Below, in pieces: positions 1-12,600 of a stretch of 64,000 nt of DNA. The stretch spans positions 6,358,394 to 6,422,393 of the forward strand of contig OX459101.1 of the NCBI GenBank assembly GCA_949775045.1. Reading direction: 5' to 3'. The notes under the pieces are model-generated. The model was not told where the DNA came from and made no database searches. It was given only the letters and a program-made list of their open reading frames with translations. The first letter of the stretch is position 1. Every line of letters begins with the position of its first letter. Position numbers and translations under genes: made by a program. Source of the DNA: Metridium senile. Taxonomy: Eukaryota > Cnidaria > Anthozoa > Actiniaria > Metridiidae.

Positions 1-37
1 CTAAAACAATGAAAGCAAAAGTGTATAAAAAGCCATG

Positions 38-43
38 TTTATT
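38..43 (-). promoter_or_regulatory. Poly(A) signal for NPC1 (exon 14b transcripts)
   Basis: The minus strand reads AATAAA here, about 390 nt after the exon 14b stop. The 3' UTR between the two has no ORF. Cleavage would fall close to the window edge. Confidence 0.55.
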
Positions 44-432
44 GCCCATATCACAAAAAAAAGAGAACCGAATTCACTAGAGTTGACTGGAATACATTCA
101 AATCACTGATAAATAATTACAAGAGAATATTAAACAATATTATCTTGATAATTACATATATATATATATATATATTTAATTGTTTATAAATTAATTATCT
201 TAAAACCAAACAGTTAAGTTTGAGATGGTATCCCATCATGCAGTTTTTCTACATGCATTTGATACCATCTCGAATACTTGGGTTTCCTGTGAGGTAATGT
301 AGAGAGGGACTGTACACTAGAATATCTATTTAACACAGGGTGACCGTTTTGTAAATTGTAAGCCGCCACACCATGCCCCTTACTCCGCTCTTCTATATGT
401 TTTAGGAATGTTTCTTGTTAGAAAACATCTTC

Positions 433-633
433 TTATTGAATAGCAGAGTAATTTGAACCTAGTAAAGGCTTGTTTTCATCATTCAAAAAACTACCACGTA
501 AGGACTCCTCTCTTTTCATATTTGGATCACGTGACGGCTTGGGACCGATATAGCTTAGAAATACAGGTAGAAAAACCAAACCGTGTAGAGCACCAAACAG
601 AACCATGCCCAAGTACATACGGAAATAGAACAC
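433..633 (-). CDS. NPC1: NPC1 alternative last exon 14b (distal)
   Basis: Encodes the last transmembrane helix and a 66-aa tail starting [20 protein letters not shown] and ending with TAA at 433-435. A strong acceptor (pyrimidine-rich, CCAG) precedes it and the phase matches exon 13. The tail contains ENKPLL, an acidic dileucine motif of the [DE]xxxL[LI] type; the human protein uses a C-terminal LLNF signal for lysosomal sorting. It is the exon nearest a canonical poly(A) signal (38-43). Confidence 0.9.
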   Translation of the reverse strand: MFYFRMYLGMVLFGALHGLVFLPVFLSYIGPKPSRDPNMKREESLRGSFLNDENKPLLGSNYSAIQ

Positions 634-3600
634 CTGGAAACCAAACAAAGGAATAATTTAATCATCATAAATAATAATAACCATAACATTAAACTTTTAA
701 TAATACACTTTAAACATTTGTCTTATATATAAGAATTTTGAATCCATATAATCCCTGTTTTTGATAAGCTGTATATATTCCCTCTATTCCCCAACGACCA
801 ACCAAAAAAACAGTTTCTTCCCATTTCTGTTCAATTTGTCCCATTCCCTTTCCATTTTTTCGAATCCATCCTGATTCTCACTATTCATTTCATCCTTCTG
901 TCCTTATTTCATTCCACATGTAACGTGATGTCTCTCCTCATTCCTCCTCGGCCAAATCCTTACTAGATCCTTACTGTTTGCAGTCTAACTTCACATAACC
1001 TGTTTTCATATTTTTTTCTATTTCTTTTTGGGAAACTTTTGTGAAATAAAGTGTATATTAAGATGTAGTATATTCTATTTAAATATAGCTAATTAAATTA
1101 ATGATATCTTTGCAATAAGCAAAAAGCCTGAGAATCGAAAGGAGTCATTGGACTTTGCCTAAACCTAGCCTCCTCAGCAAGCATTTTCGTTGGGCTTCCT
1201 TTTGTTACGCTTTTTTTTCTCCCCTGCACCCCTCCCCTCTCGTGTCTATTTTTTGTATCTTCGTTCTCAGAATCCTACAGGCAAATGCCCATGAAGGAGG
1301 CTAGACTAAACCGTATTTGTTTTCTGTTTTCCTTGAGCAACATTTGCAAATGGATGTTGAATGTTTCCCTCGCGTCACTACCGCACTGTGATACCTCCAT
1401 GGAATATCCCATCCCATGATTCCTTTCGGTCTCCAGATTAGGCTCAATGCCTTTTTAGCGACAATGTTAATTGGTATAGCTATAAAGAAATAAATACTGA
1501 TACATGCCTAAGTGAATTTGGTCCTATGTTTTTTCAAACAAAGTTATTTTTTAATAAGGGGGCTTTTCTCAGCATCTTTAGGTTCATCAACTGAGGCCAT
1601 TAGTCTAGAGGGCCGTGGCCCAACATAACTTAGCAATACTGGTAAAAACACTAAGCCGTGGAGAGCCCCAAATAGAACCATCCCAACGTACATTCTGAAG
1701 TAAAATACCTGAGGACAAGAGCAATTAACAATGGACATTTGCATTCGCATTATACTTGTCAAACAAAAGACTAAGGGAGGGGTGGGTGATGTAGATAATG
1801 TGTAATGGATGGAAAATAATTTGATCAATGAATGCAAGTGTCCACTGGACTACTGATCTAAGCAGTAGTCATTTTTTTATTAATTATGGCAATAAGATGT
1901 AATGTATATGTCATGTAATCCCATGTTACACAATGTCTCATCTGATGTTATGTCATGTTAAACACTCATGTATAAATGTCATGTCATGTTACAAAATGTC
2001 TCATCTCATGTTATGTCATGTTACACAATGTCTCATCTCATGTTATGTCATGTTACACAATGTCTCATCTCATGTTATGTCATGTTACACAATGACTCAT
2101 CTCATGTTATGTCATGTTACACAATGTCTCATCTCATGTTATGTCATGTTACACAATGTCTCATCTCATGTTATGTCATGTTACACAATGACTCATCTCA
2201 TGTTATGTCATGTTACACAATGTCTCATCTCATGTTATGTCATGTTACACAATGACTCATCTCATGTTATGTCATGTTACACAATGTCTCATCTCATCTT
2301 CCACAATGTCTCATCTGATGCTATGTCATGTTACACAATGTCTCATCTCATGTTATGTCATGCTACACACTCATGTAATGTAATCCCACATATATATGGA
2401 AACTAGTGAGTAAACTAGTATAGGCTGCATCAGTGTTTGATATAAATGATAGGTAATAGAATGAAATTTGTAACAATGTAAAAAATATTGACTTAACTTT
2501 ACTCCGACTAAGGGCTAAAGCTCAAAACGTCAGTAAAGTTAAGTCAACATTTTTTACAGTGTTACAAATTTCATAATATTACCTATAATGTAATCTCATG
2601 TTACACAATGTCTCATCTCATGTTATGTCATGTTACACAATGTCTCATCTCATGTTATGTCATATTAAACACTCATTTAATGTCATGTCATGTTACACAA
2701 TGTCTCATCTCATGTTACATCATGCCATGTGGTGTCATGTGAGAATATACTTGGCATGACATGTGGTGTCACATGATGTTGTCTTGTCATGTCATGTCAT
2801 GTCATGTGACATCATATGATGTTATTGATGATGTCATATCACATCATGTCTGAGAACATGTAACACCATGAAATGTATGGATATACAAATGTATGGATGT
2901 TTACAGGTTTGTTGAGGAATAACAATAAAAGACCAAAGTTTTAGAATTTCCAAAATTTGTTGCTTATTTTTTGTTGTAGTAATAATTAGTTTTCTGTTAG
3001 CTGCTTCTTATGTTAATAACAATTTAACAGTTTATCTAAAAAAATCTACTAATGCAACTTTCACATTATAATAATTATAATATTATATACAGCTCATCCT
3101 CAGGTTTTTTACTTTGCAATAGATAAATAAAAAAACATTAGCCTTGACTTGGGTTAAAATATAAAAGCAATTATCACACACAATAATACTATCGTGTGTC
3201 AAGCATCTATCAAATATAAAGGGATAGATTTACAGAAAGAAGAAGATATTACAGAAAGATGTAAAGTATATTATATTTCTAATGCTATTGATGTTATAGT
3301 GTTTTCAATAAGCTAACTATAAAGCTAAATATATTGACACTAAAATAAAGTTATTATTATTATTATTTATGAACAGTAAATGAAGAAAAAGATACTTATA
3401 TTAAAGAAAGATTTATAGTTTATTTTATTTCTAATGCTATTGATGTTATAGTGTTTTCAATAAGCCAACTGTAAAGCTAAATACATTGACACTAAAATAA
3501 AGTTATTATTATTATTTATGAACAGTTAATGTCTATTACGTAATAACACAGCAACCTTTAAACAACAATATGACAAGTGAAAATACTCAGAAAAAAAGTT

Positions 3601-6600
3601 GCTGAATCCACGAGACAGGAAATTGAACATCCTTCTAATTACAAGTCAACACATGTAGACAAATTTCAAGAAACGCTTGATTTGCCAAGTGCAAAGCAAT
3701 TGCAAAATGGCTCTATGGATAGCAATCATTCATTCTCAACAATCTATTTTTTATGCACAGGCCTTGTTCTGATTTTTTGTGTGTGACCAACACATGTCCT
3801 TCTGATATTAAACCAATCAGACTCCCTAGCCACTGACCAGCATTAAATACACTGGATATGACTAATATGTTACTATGCATGTTTCAACTTAATTCAAACC
3901 CTCTGGGAATAAGAACTTGCATTTCAAAAATTCAACATGATATCGAAATACAAAAGACAAAGAATCTTATTCGGAATCCCAAAAAATTAGAATAGTCCAT
4001 TTTACAGGGTTTTTTTGGGAACCATGCCTTTGAAGACAAACGGTGAACTTGCAGTGATACAGACCTTTTTAACCCCTTGGACAATTATCCATGTGTCTAT
4101 CATAGAACGGTGAAAGGGCCTATTTGGTGGTAACATATATAGCAACTCACAAATAGGTCTATCAGATAGAATTGGATTCACATCCCACCAGGAAAACTCA
4201 GCAAATCTGTTTTTCTGATTATTTTCATTTGACAAATCATTTTGATGTATTTCTTTATTCTGAGTGTCATGTTTATGTTTATATATTACGTCAGATTTGT
4301 AGTAAGACTTACCTCAAATATTCTTGATTTTGCAAAGGCTAATACAATTATACCACCAAACTTGGTGAGAGTAATTCCACTTAATACCTATAAAGAACAA
4401 TAGAGAAACATGTTAAGTAATACTAAATATACATCTTATATTTTATATGTTACGCACATTTGATCATATATCAAATTATTATTATTATTTATTTTAAATA
4501 AATACTAAATATATAGAAATACATAAATTGATACCGAAATTAATACTTAAATAAATGAAAGAAATATTGAATTGAAATGCATTTGGTGTATAAGTGAAAT
4601 ACAGATACATGAGAAAAATATGCTAATTGCAAATGACATTTTTCTCATGTATCTGAAACAAATATTGTCTTATTTGGTTTATATCAATCCTGATCATTGT
4701 CTTTAAATATTACTCCACCTTCGAATAACATAAATCATTTATACTAGATATATTTTTCAATTTTCTATGAAAACTAACTTATAGTTGTAATTATTATACT
4801 AATTATTATATTGTTAGCAAATAATCCAGTTTAAAGTTCTTCATTGCACAGTGTAAGCCTAATTAGCATGTGATATATACTTTCGTATTTAGAAAAGTTG
4901 GATGTACAGTGACATATTTTGTTATGGTTTTGCCAACCATTGTTAATAAATCTATTGTGAAAATGGTTGGCAAATTAGTATCACAATACCAACACTTGAA
5001 AACACTATGCTCACCTATAGCCAGTGGTAAGACAAGGCATGAAAAGAACAAAAACAACAGAAATTACACACTCCAGATATTAAATAATTTACCTACAATC
5101 TATACAGAACAGGTTCCCATTTAAATCTGTACTTTCCCATTTAAATCTGTACTTATGCAAATTGTGTTGATGTGTGCTAAACACACAGATCAACCAATCA
5201 GAGTATATTATTTCTGAAGTGAACTTCTCTGATTGGTTGATCTGTGTGTTTAGCACACATCAACACAATTTGCATAAGTACATATTTAAATGGGAAAGTA
5301 CAGATTTAAATGGGAACCTGTTACAGGTGTAAGTTTACACCGTGCAATGAAGAACTCGAAATGATCTAAATATTAGGTATTTTGTAATAAAAAAATGTAG
5401 GAACATTACTTGTTAGTTTGTTTCATAATTCTGGTGTTAGTTAATAAAAAAGAGATATAGTACTTACAGAACTTCCCATTTGTGCTAAAGAATCCTGTGC
5501 TCTTTTAATTTTAGTGTCTTTAAGATTAACAGCAAATGCTCTAGAAATATGTGAACAGAATTCCACAGAGATACCAACAGCCTGTTAATAAAAAGAAAGA
5601 TAATTTTATACCAGTACAAGTAACCACACTCCTATTCCTTTTAAAAGAAATACAATTAAATGAACAAAAAAGAAGCAAATTGTTGTGTTAAAGGGTTGTC
5701 ATTGATTTGAAAATAAAGTTTAAAAAAAAAAAAAAAAAGCAAAGCAAAAAAAAAAGACTGCTAACTGCCATCTTCGTCTGTAGGATGACAGGCTATGCAA
5801 AATGTTTTTAGTTAACCAGTCTTTCATATACCCTGGGGAGTTGTTGGTTTTCATTGATACTGTTTGCGTCACACTTCGTGTTTCCAAAAACAAACATTAT
5901 GCCTGACAACAAAGTCTTCAAAAAATGCAAATCTTAACTTTCTTAAAAACATTTACTGCCATAAAGATTAATGTTTAGAAGAGAGAAACTTACCATGACT
6001 AAGTTGACTAATGAGATAGCATTCAAGGGGATGCTCCACAAGTACATCAATCCTAATAAGTTAATGATTATCATCGCCACAGTGAAGGTTACTATGGCAG
6101 CAATAGTGAGGTTGAAACCCATCAGAAGGAACGTGACAACAAATACAGAAGCTGAAATAAACATAACATGTTTAGAAAACTCAGAAGAAACAAAAGAACA
6201 GAAGAAAACAGAAGGGAAAAAAACAGAAGAGAATGGAATAGAAGAGAAGATAAGGGAAGGGAAAAGAAGGGAAGAGAACAGAACAGAAGGGAAGAGAACA
6301 GAAGAGAACAGAAGAGAGGAGAAAGGAACAGAAAAGAAGAGAAAAGAACTGAAGAGAAGATAAGGGAAGGGAAGGGAAGGGAAGGGAAGGGAAGGGAAGG
6401 GAAGGGAAAAGAAGAGAAAAGAACTGAACAGAAGAGAAGATAAGGTAAAGGAAGAAAACAGAAGGGAAAAGAACAGAAGAGAATGGAATAGAAGAGAAGA
6501 GAAGAGAAAGAAGGGAAGAGAAAAGAAGGGAAGATAAGATAAGGGAATAGAATAGAAGGGAGAAAAGCAGAGAAGAGAATAGACAAGAAGAAAAAGAGAA

Positions 6601-9600
6601 GGGAAGAGAAGGAAAGAAAGGAAACAGAATAGAATAAAACAGACCAGAAAAGTACATAACAAAACATATTCAAACAGAACAAAATACCAGACAAAACGAG
6701 ACACTTACCACCACAATATAAAAGATTCTGCCAGGAATCTTTGACAATAGTTAGATATTGTTCATAGAATACATAGAATACACTGTATGGAAATACTTTA
6801 ACATTAGGGTCACCAATGGTCTTAGTTATGTTATCAGCTATTTCACGGGCACTCTTCAAAGCAGCCACAAAGTCATTAGATGTCTTAAGAATGGTGTGAT
6901 AAGACATGAAGTATGAAGCTGGAAAACAAAAGAAGAAGGTTATATTGCTTAAGACCCAGGCAAACGGTTTCAACATTTGCTTCAACATCTGTTCGATTTT
7001 TGTAAAAATGGCAATGTTTTAACGCTTTTAAACTCTTTCAACATTTTTGAAACGTGTTGAAGTGATGTTGAATTGATGTTAAAAGAGTTTAAAAGTGTTT
7101 AAACATTGCCATTCAACAAAATGGAACAGATGTTGAACCAAATGTTTAAACCGTTTGCCCAAACCTTTAGTTGTTCAATGATTCATTGAAAAGGTATCAG
7201 ATATTTATTTTCACCCCAGAATACTATAGAAAAACCATTTCACATTTCTTCATTGCGGAGCCTTCACCTCAATAGCTTGTTATATATTATTTTGTACGGT
7301 AAGTGGATTTGGATCTCTAATATTTGATCAATTGCACCTTCAATAAACCTCTTTACCTTCCTTGTTTGTTGTCCCATTTCAGATCACATGATGCTACCCT
7401 TGGGAATTGTTTCTTTCACATGTTAAGGCCTGGGCAAACGGTTTCAACATTTGCTTCAACATCCATTAGATTTTGTTGAATGGCAATGTTTAAATGCTTT
7501 TTAACTCTTTCAACATTGTTGAAACATGTTGAATCGATGTTGAAAGAGTTTAAAAGCGTTTAAACATTGCCATTCAACAAAATCGAACAGAAGTTGAAGC
7601 AAATGTTGAAACCGTTTGCCCGGGCCCTTAATGATATAACAGGTTCATCATAAAAGAACAACTCTCAAGGCAATTCCAATGACACATGGTCTGAAATGGG
7701 CAATTTGCATACAGAGGTAAAGCGGTCTCTATTGAGGCTAAGGTTGTGCAAATGAAGAACTAGTAACTGCATGGTCTATGAAAACTACTAAAATTATTGA
7801 AAACTCTAAAATTTATGTATGTTAACTTAATATGCCATTTGTTGTAACCATGAAAGAAATGAGCCTATATATTTTCTAAATACAACAAAAAATCAGAATT
7901 CTCCTTCAGAAAAAAAAATATATAAAAGCTATATAACTTTTCTAAATGTTCTTTACTTCAAATACTTACCATTAACAAGATGTTTTGCATGTGGATCTGT
8001 GTTCATTTGAAGAGCATCGCCATAAGCGGCATGGCCACCCTTTGCACAGGTGGTTTCTGGGATATCTTGGAGGTATAGTGGCAGGTACATGTCGAACTGT
8101 TTGGGTGTAGGGCGTTGTCCTGTTTGGGTCTTGTTCATGCATAACTTACACTGACTATCATGGGCATGATCTATTTAGGTATAAAAAGATAGAAATTGGA
8201 GGCTGATGTTGTACCAAACAAATAGTATCCTATTTACACCTTTCCCTTCCATAATCCATAAACAAGGTTGGGGGAAATTGCAACCACGTTCAGTCAAAAA
8301 GAAGCAAAACAAATATAAACAAAAAAGGGGATAGGAGGGAGGGAAAACTGAACACAGCTGCTGATGATTGATCTATTACTTGAAGTCCTGGATATTGCAG
8401 TAAATTGTGTTAAATTACCATGCAGATAGCCTCATCATTAACCCTTTAGGGACCAATCGTACATATTTGTACAATTTGGATACCTTGCTCTTCAAAAAAA
8501 TGTAACGTTCTCAGATTGATAGGCACTGTGTTAATGACAAATTTTTTGTGTTGTCTGATAAATGTTGCAGCATTTAACACCAAAACTAGTCACTCAGGTT
8601 CTGATTTGTGAAGAATATAGTCCCTTGTTTGAAGGTGAATTCAAAACTGCACATTTTCACTTCAGAGAAGAGCAATGGAAACATCTAGTTCAGGCAAAAA
8701 TTTTACATTTGTATCAAATTTTGGTCTTACTAATTGTTATTGTGGTGCTTTTTCTCGCCAGTTTTATCGAGTTTTCTACTATAAAAACGGCCAAAACATA
8801 TCCCAGAAATTAAATTAATCAGTTATCTATCTAATCAGTATAAACAAATCTTACCAGTAGCATTACAGAAGACCAACGGCATGATGGGCTGACTATTTAT
8901 TGTGCAGTTCATTTTATTTGGATCAGTGGTATTGACACATGTCTTGTTGTGGAGAACACGGCAACAAGTACTGCTGGGATCGAGCCATGAGAAGTAGTCA
9001 TCCACCCATGAAGAGGCTGACATCTTTATCTTGGAGCTTAAGGAATAGAATAGTGTATAAGAAAAAACAATTTGCATTACATTGTCTTGGAGCTAAAGGA
9101 ATATAATAATGTATAAGTCAGAAATAACAATTTTCATTACAGTGTCTAGGAGCTAAAGGAATATAATAATGTATACATGTAAGTCAGAAATAACAATTTG
9201 CATTACAGTGTCTTGGAGCTAAAGGAATAGAATAATGTATAAATCAGAAATAACAATTTTCATTACAGTGTCTTGGAGCTAAAAGAATATAATAAAGTAT
9301 AAGAATAAACCATTTGCATGATTTAACAATTAATCACCGAAGGTGAAGTGAATACTTGTGAATAAGAACCGAGACAGAGTCAAGTCAATGTACTGGAAAC
9401 CTATTTTCTTTGTTGTTTGTATTGAGTTACATAGACCATATACCGAATTGAAATATGGCAGGTAATTTGAATAACAATTCTTCTTGACTGCCCAGCCTCG
9501 CATACATGTGAAAACTCTATTGTTTCCCAACGTGAACACGAGGCTAGACAGTCAAGAACAATAAGAGTACGCCATATTTCTAAATCAGTCTATGTTGGTA

Positions 9601-12600
9601 CACAGAGGAGCCTGAGAATTACAGATCTAAGCTAAACCTTTATCACAATGTGATGCCCTTTACCTGTTTGGCCTGAGAGAAGCAATGAACACTTGCTGTA
9701 CTAGAGAATTAGAATTACAGCCAGCAGAGCCACATATCTGATCTTGTGTTAGTTTATGCTCATAGTCGTAAGGACCATCCAATACAAAGTACACTGGTGG
9801 ACCAACATGGAGATATTGTTTCATGTCTTTGAACCAATCAAGCAAGAATGAATCCTGAAAACATTGTACAAAATTAAAGTTAGATGCACTTGATAGAAAC
9901 AAGTGTAGCTAAGTTGGTAAGTGCACAGCTTTTAGAGCGAGAGGTCACAAGTTCTATCCCCAGTGGCCTCACACTTGTTTCAACTTCTTTCCAATCAGTG
10001 TAGCTTTGAGTAGCTTTAAATACCGTCCCGTAAAATGGAGCATTCTGAGAGGGGGAAAAGGACGCACCATCAGCTTCCTGGGAGACCAGCTTACTTCTAG
10101 CTGAAGGAACTACCGACGCTAAATAATAGTACTTTTCCTTTTCCATAGAGCACAAACACGAAAATGATGTACAATACTAGAAATTTTACTTAACTTTTAT
10201 TTGCAATACTAGAACTTTTATCCTACTTTAGCTAGAATTAAGGAGTTTTTAAGGAGTTTAAGGAGGACCACGAACCCTGAATACTTAAAGCATTAAACAA
10301 TACACCATTACATATGTGGCAAATTATAACAAAACTGTCATTGAAATACACAAGACAAACCTTTGGCAAAGCAAGCTCTTGATCCAGGCCAACATCCAAC
10401 TTTGCAGACATTGATATACTAGTAAACAACATGCCAACAAAAAAAGCAATCACACAAGGCCTAACATAGTCTGACAGCAAAGCAGGGGCATAGAACTTTT
10501 CCATAAATTGATACAAAAACCCTTCCTCGTAAATCGCAGTGGTATTCCTCTCTTTAACACAACAGACGATGTCCCAGCGGTTGCTCTCCTGACGTTTGGC
10601 ATCAAGATACATCAGTGCTACAAACCAGGTGATTTGGAAGAGGAAATCAATGAAGACAGCAACGGCAGCATAGAGAGAGAAGACTTTGACAGCAGGCATG
10701 CTAGACATGGCACCTATAAGAATGATAAACATTTATATATGCTTCATCAGATTTATATGTGCTTCATCAGCCATGCAATAGTTTTATTGACCAAGCTTTG
10801 CATGCTAATTACTAATAAGTTCATTAAAGTATTTAAAATAAAGATTGAAGCAAGTATATTCCAATGATTCAACACTTGAGTTTTGTCCTGTTATTATTTT
10901 CTGAGCCTTCTACTGTTTCAAAGCCTCTAAAAATCAAGCAGTGAGTTCAAATACACTTAGTGTTCATAATAAATCTTATTTTTAATTTATTTGCTCAAGG
11001 AATGTGGGTAAAAGAAAATTAACAAAAAAACTCAAAGTGTTCACAGTTCTCAGTCACTTTGTCCAAATATACTTGTGTATACTTGTGTATTTTAAACATG
11101 AAATTATTCACTTTTAAACAATCACATATAAACTTACCAAAGGCAAACGCCACAGACTCGGCTAATGATGACAACAACATACTAGGAGCCACTTCACCAA
11201 GTGCATGTCCAATCTTTGTTGGTAAGTCTTCGTTACTATGATGATTAAGGCGCTGGTAGGCTTGCACCAAGATGAAGAAGTTATCTACACCAACAGCAAG
11301 GACAAGGAATGGAACAACTTCAATGATGATCAGAGTGGCTGGCTCACCCACATAACTCCAGAAACCAATTGAACAAACAACAGAGCACAGCACAATGATG
11401 ATGCCGCAGAAACCAAGAGTGAATTTGGAATCAATCTGAAAAATGACAAAAACAATTTCAATATTAGAGGATTTTCGTATAACCCACTAACCCACTTTTA
11501 AAATGCAAATGATCATATGTGTGAAATATAGCTACTGATTGGACTCCAAGAGAAGGAACAATAAAGAGGGGAAGACTCAAAATGGGATGGATGGATGGAA
11601 TAGGGAAACAATATGGATCCAACTGGATGAGCCAGCTCAGGGCAAAGCAAAATGGAGAGAAATGTGGAGGTCATCTGCCTGCAGTGGCATGAAAAGCTGA
11701 TGATGGTCAATGAAAAAGAACAGGTTCCCATTTAAATCTGTACTTTCCCATTTAAATCTGTACTTATGCAAATTGTGTTGATGTGTGCTAAACACAAAAA
11801 ATCAACCAATCAGAGTATATTATTTCTGAAGTGAACTTCTCTGATTGGTTGATCTGTGTGTTTAACAATTTGCATAAGTACAGATTTAAATGGGAAAGTA
11901 AAGATTTAAATGGGAACCTGTTTAAAAAGATATTTTCTCTTTTTTGGACTTACCATTATTCTACCGCATGAGTTTACTTGGCCAAGTGCAATGGTGATGT
12001 ACACGAACATGATGGTGTAACTAACAAGAATGGTAGCTATATCTGTCTCACTTTCCCTGTCCAGCTCGTCTTGTATGGACCTTTCTGACGAGAAGCTGAT
12101 GAGTAAGTTGCTATTCTCAGACTTTTTGACATATGCCTTCATGAACTCAATAAACTTCTTCTCCCAAGCTTCAGCTTTGGCGTTTTTGCTCTCGTCAACG
12201 TGGTTGTTGACAACAAAGGTAATGATCATAGCATTGGACATTTTGTAGTCTGTGCCGTTAAAGCCTCCAAGAATGATGTTGGGATTGACAGGTATGCCAT
12301 TTTCACCAAGGCAAGGAGTGCCACCAAATTTCTTATCGTAAATAGACGAGGGAGCACTGAAAGAACAAAATACATAATTTGTAAGTTGAAGTTAATACCA
12401 TATTTGAAGGTGTATAAGTCTACCTTACAACGCAAAATCAACCTTCCTTCACTCCATTCATTCACTTCTTAGAGGGCCTTCATTTATTATTGTATGTGGG
12501 GTTGGGGGGGGGGGGGGGGGGGGGTTTGGGTGTCAGCAAAATCAACAGATGTCTTTTCCAAATATTACCCAACCCCCCTTCCTGGATGGCAAAAATTACA

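Noticed and set aside
1933..2406. 157-aa plus-strand frame with repeated SHVMSCYTM
   Set aside because: Translation of the 32-bp minisatellite.
4002..4235. 77-aa minus-strand ORF in the NPC1 intron after exon 13
   Set aside because: Does not resemble any NPC1 segment, and exon 13 to exon 14 phases join without it.
5943..6988. Minus-strand frames of 158-288 aa rich in Ser, Leu and Phe
   Set aside because: Real NPC1 exons 10 and 11 at either end joined by the translated polypurine tract of the intron; not a separate gene.
8562..8813. 83-aa plus-strand ORF with a hydrophobic segment
   Set aside because: Lies antisense in the NPC1 intron between exons 8 and 9, with no recognisable domain and no supporting signal.
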